From: an uncultured Thermoplasmata archaeon
GTDB lineage: Archaea; Thermoplasmatota; Thermoplasmata; Methanomassiliicoccales; Methanomethylophilaceae
Direction: 5' to 3'
Assembly (NCBI GenBank): GCA_946545675.1
Contig: CAMNNR010000046.1
Span: forward strand, 1-8,822
DNA length: 8,822 bases
Each line of letters opens with the position of its first letter. Positions within the stretch are counted from its first letter, which is position 1. The notes below the pieces were generated by a model. It had not been told where the DNA came from. It saw only the letters and a program-made list of their open reading frames with translations, and did no database searches. The position numbers were made by a program, and so were the translations under genes. This document shows positions 7,901 through 8,822 of the stretch, piece by piece.

Positions 7901-8505
7901 GGTACCGCGGAAGGGATGTGCCAGAGATCATGGAGATGAACCATTCCAACGTGGATGTGGTCACACAGATGCGCGATATGAACGAAAGGGAGCTCATCGA
8001 CCTCGACCATTACTACGAGTTTTTCGGAGGCCTGTGCAAGACCGTCGAGACCTCCCGCGGTTCGAAGGCATCGATGTACATCACCGATTCCGCGGGGCCG
8101 AGACTCAGGACCACCGACGTGAGGAGGTCAATCGAGCACGGCATACGTGCCAGACTGCTCAATCCCAAATGGATCGACGGGATGCTTGAGACCGATTACC
8201 ACGGCGCACAGCACATCAACGACCGTTTCGAGAACGTACTCGGTCTGGCTGCGACCACCGGTGCCGTCGGGTCCGCGGTGTTCAGCGACATGGAGGACGT
8301 GTACATCAAGGACGAGGAGCTCAGGGAGAGACTGCGCAGGAACAACAAATGGGCACTCATGTCTATGATCAGGAGGCTCTTCGAAGCCAACGAGCGCGGT
8401 TACTGGGATGCGGACGATGAGGAACTGAAGGCACTCAAGGAAGCCTATCTCGAATGCGAAGAAGATGAGGAGTTGGATTCCGATAGAATCAATGAAAGGA
8501 GATGA
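4939..8505 (+). CDS. cobN: CobN/ChlH-family chelatase large subunit
   Basis: The product is 1188 residues, normal for CobN. This family binds tetrapyrroles and, in known cases, inserts Co or Mg with ATPase partners (CobS/CobT or ChlI/ChlD); some members, such as HmuS of bacterial haem loci, act in haem breakdown. Blocks in order: N-terminal strand RVLFVSVS (3-10), GTVAVIYNANNYPSD (from 191), RIAIVGYNYPP and GGSFLDTLGSL (from 373), GNIFIGIQPPRAS (about 490-502), HIGTHGTLEFLPGK (532-545), GRPRIDVTVTICGFFRD (872-888), FGPGEGLYGTGG (946-957), HSNVDVVTQ...HYYEFFGG (about 1002-1029), and LAATTGAVGSAVF near 1105-1117. The C-terminal 30 residues are very acidic. There is no signal peptide, so it is cytoplasmic. 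The start overlaps the ATPase stop by four bases. Partner ATPase genes are absent from the window. The reaction may be cobalt insertion, insertion of another metal, or removal of metal from an imported tetrapyrrole; sequence alone does not decide. Confidence 0.92.
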   Translation: MTRVLFVSVSTPAVRQAVDYARRVSKDLPEISFAIYHLGGESCNARVDIPRLREDIRSSDLQIIDLMGVEGRFMGIMASELMASRAQRIVIGRPGPIGHRLGGVDAQRKTSAPEDAGNIDLFASYFRRCAQGDIASGLNLILRKYFHYSVLPEPVPFVSDGDIRIRDPDSMVSYGDLDSYRKEHRWDSARGTVAVIYNANNYPSDCSSALSEVVRSVNEFANVIPIASDRYGYDDTTALRSLLGVTPDVIVGFMGFRFISGPMGGSSRAAMEFIQDMDAPFLRPCLLTRSTREEWMSRTSGFQVMEFMINGFMPELDGGTCIFPVAVNEETEEIPEWGIRLSEVRIIPDRLSRLLGKIRGLLELRYKPNGEKRIAIVGYNYPPGEDNLFGGSFLDTLGSLSSIVDSLIAEGYDARHISAEELRDSFIANGLLNDSLWGFDENRMIRYRGSAKHPAAMDEKWGPAPGDVLADKNGYLIPGIVDGNIFIGIQPPRASRNVDSKAYHDPYTPPHHQYLAFYEWIDSEFGADAVVHIGTHGTLEFLPGKENAMSGGCYPDIALGDLPHFYLYYTGNPSEAMLAKRRSHASLVSYMPPPFVRSGLYGDLSELESLIAEYRESRIADAGRSENVLDIIREKAEAMRLPTDIDDLEHELEDIRESLIPRGFHIFGKGFSREEAEEFAIQSSMFPRGGDRPLKDILEDRGLAEKYDAEQLIRDYNAGRMPDELRSDGEIAASLEAEKKVLEGASDCHEMRNLLQALDGRFTMVKLGGDIHRNPEILPSGYNIVQFDPRAVPSESAFRRGAEAADNIIRMYREEHGGEYPRSVAVVMWGLETSRTQGTTLAQILHLLGFRMKGRGMDFASRFEPIPPEELGRPRIDVTVTICGFFRDMFSNIVTGLNTLFARLDSLNEPDDVSYFAAHTRGNYAVLKEKGYSEADARDLSVCRLFGPGEGLYGTGGITDAVNSSSWKDEEDLSDIFRRNMGHAYSMRYRGRDVPEIMEMNHSNVDVVTQMRDMNERELIDLDHYYEFFGGLCKTVETSRGSKASMYITDSAGPRLRTTDVRRSIEHGIRARLLNPKWIDGMLETDYHGAQHINDRFENVLGLAATTGAVGSAVFSDMEDVYIKDEELRERLRRNNKWALMSMIRRLFEANERGYWDADDEELKALKEAYLECEEDEELDSDRINERR
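8497..8501 (+). promoter_or_regulatory. Ribosome binding site for the dockerin-like protein
   Basis: AGGAG overlaps the end of the CobN-like gene and lies eight bases before ATG 8510, supporting that start and translation from the same message. Confidence 0.7.
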
Positions 8506-8509
8506 AAGA

Positions 8510-8822
8510 ATGGACAGCAAGATATTGGCCATCGTCGCGGTTGTCGTTGTAGTGGGCGCAGCCGGCGGAGGGGCATTGATTTACATGAACATGGGCAACG
8601 GCGGAGGCATGCCGGACGGGAAGGATTTCGATCAGTCGTCGGGTGCGCTCCTCGTATACGGGAACGCGAACTGCGATTCCAAAATCGATTCCGCGGACGT
8701 CACCGCCATACAGTCGTTGATCGATTCAGGCGGATACGAGAAGGTGGCGGATGCCAACCAGGACGGCAAGGTGAACTCGGACGATATCGATTTCGTCAAC
8801 GACATCATCTCCGGGAAGAGGT
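8510..8822 (+). CDS. Membrane-anchored protein with dockerin-like calcium-binding repeats, N-terminal part
   Basis: The first 104 residues are visible and the frame is open at the window edge. Residues 4-26 are a Val/Ala/Gly-rich hydrophobic helix followed by a Gly-rich linker (about 27-38), giving a single N-terminal anchor with the rest outside. Residues 51-103 hold two dockerin-type or EF-hand-like loops: N52-x-N54-x-D56 with D63 at position 12, and D81-x-N83-x-D85-G86 with D92 at position 12, each followed by a helix (VTAIQSLIDSG and IDFVNDIISGK). This is a type I dockerin pattern. The gene starts four bases after the CobN stop with its own ribosome site. Because the importer has no binding protein elsewhere in the window, this is a candidate for a substrate-binding protein with an N-terminal dockerin-like module; that is inference. 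It could instead be a stand-alone surface protein. Confidence 0.85.
   Translation, partial: MDSKILAIVAVVVVVGAAGGGALIYMNMGNGGGMPDGKDFDQSSGALLVYGNANCDSKIDSADVTAIQSLIDSGGYEKVADANQDGKVNSDDIDFVNDIISGKR

Noticed and set aside
1..8822. CRISPR array, insertion sequence, tRNA or rRNA
   Set aside because: No regularly spaced direct repeats, no transposase or terminal inverted repeats, and no RNA gene signatures were found on reading through both strands.

Overview
The window looks like chromosome from an archaeon, most likely a methanogen of the Methanomassiliicoccales type (Thermoplasmatota). The support is an AT-rich archaeal TATA box with a purine-rich BRE-like flank, GTG starts behind GGAG ribosome sites, strong G/C bias at third codon positions, surface proteins held by one N-terminal hydrophobic helix with a Gly-rich linker, and a CobN-family chelatase beside a FecCD-type importer. 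The assignment rests on protein style and gene content, not on a marker gene, so it is moderate at best. All genes lie on the + strand.

Layout. (1) Positions 1-885 hold the C-terminal half of formate--tetrahydrofolate ligase, closed by a near-perfect hairpin and T-run terminator. (2) Positions 886-1172 are a spacer with a T8 run and a convincing promoter at about 1126-1140, which places the next start at ATG 1173. (3) Positions 1173-1790 encode a 205-residue membrane-anchored surface protein of unknown function, followed by a 46-codon ORF (1780-1920) that may be a small gene or a gene remnant. (4) Positions 1940-4942 encode a complete importer core: two different FecCD/BtuC-type permeases and one BtuD/FecE-type ATPase, joined by overlaps or a 4-base gap. 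(5) Positions 4939-8505 encode a full-length CobN/ChlH-family large chelatase subunit whose start overlaps the ATPase stop (ATGA). (6) From 8510 to the window edge is the start of a membrane-anchored protein with a dockerin-like pair of calcium-binding loops, cut off by the window.

The genes from 1173 to the right edge appear to be one transcription unit, because no other promoter or terminator is visible. The proposed reading is a uptake-and-processing system for a metal or metallo-tetrapyrrole. A surface protein or binding protein captures the ligand, the heterodimeric permease and ATPase import it, and the CobN-like protein inserts or removes the metal. No substrate-binding protein is seen complete; the truncated dockerin protein is the best candidate for its beginning. 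No CobS/CobT or ChlI/ChlD ATPase partner is present, so the chelatase is an orphan within the window. This layout resembles bacterial haem loci in which a CobN-like protein (HmuS) sits with FecCD-type transporter genes, and it is the most interesting point here.
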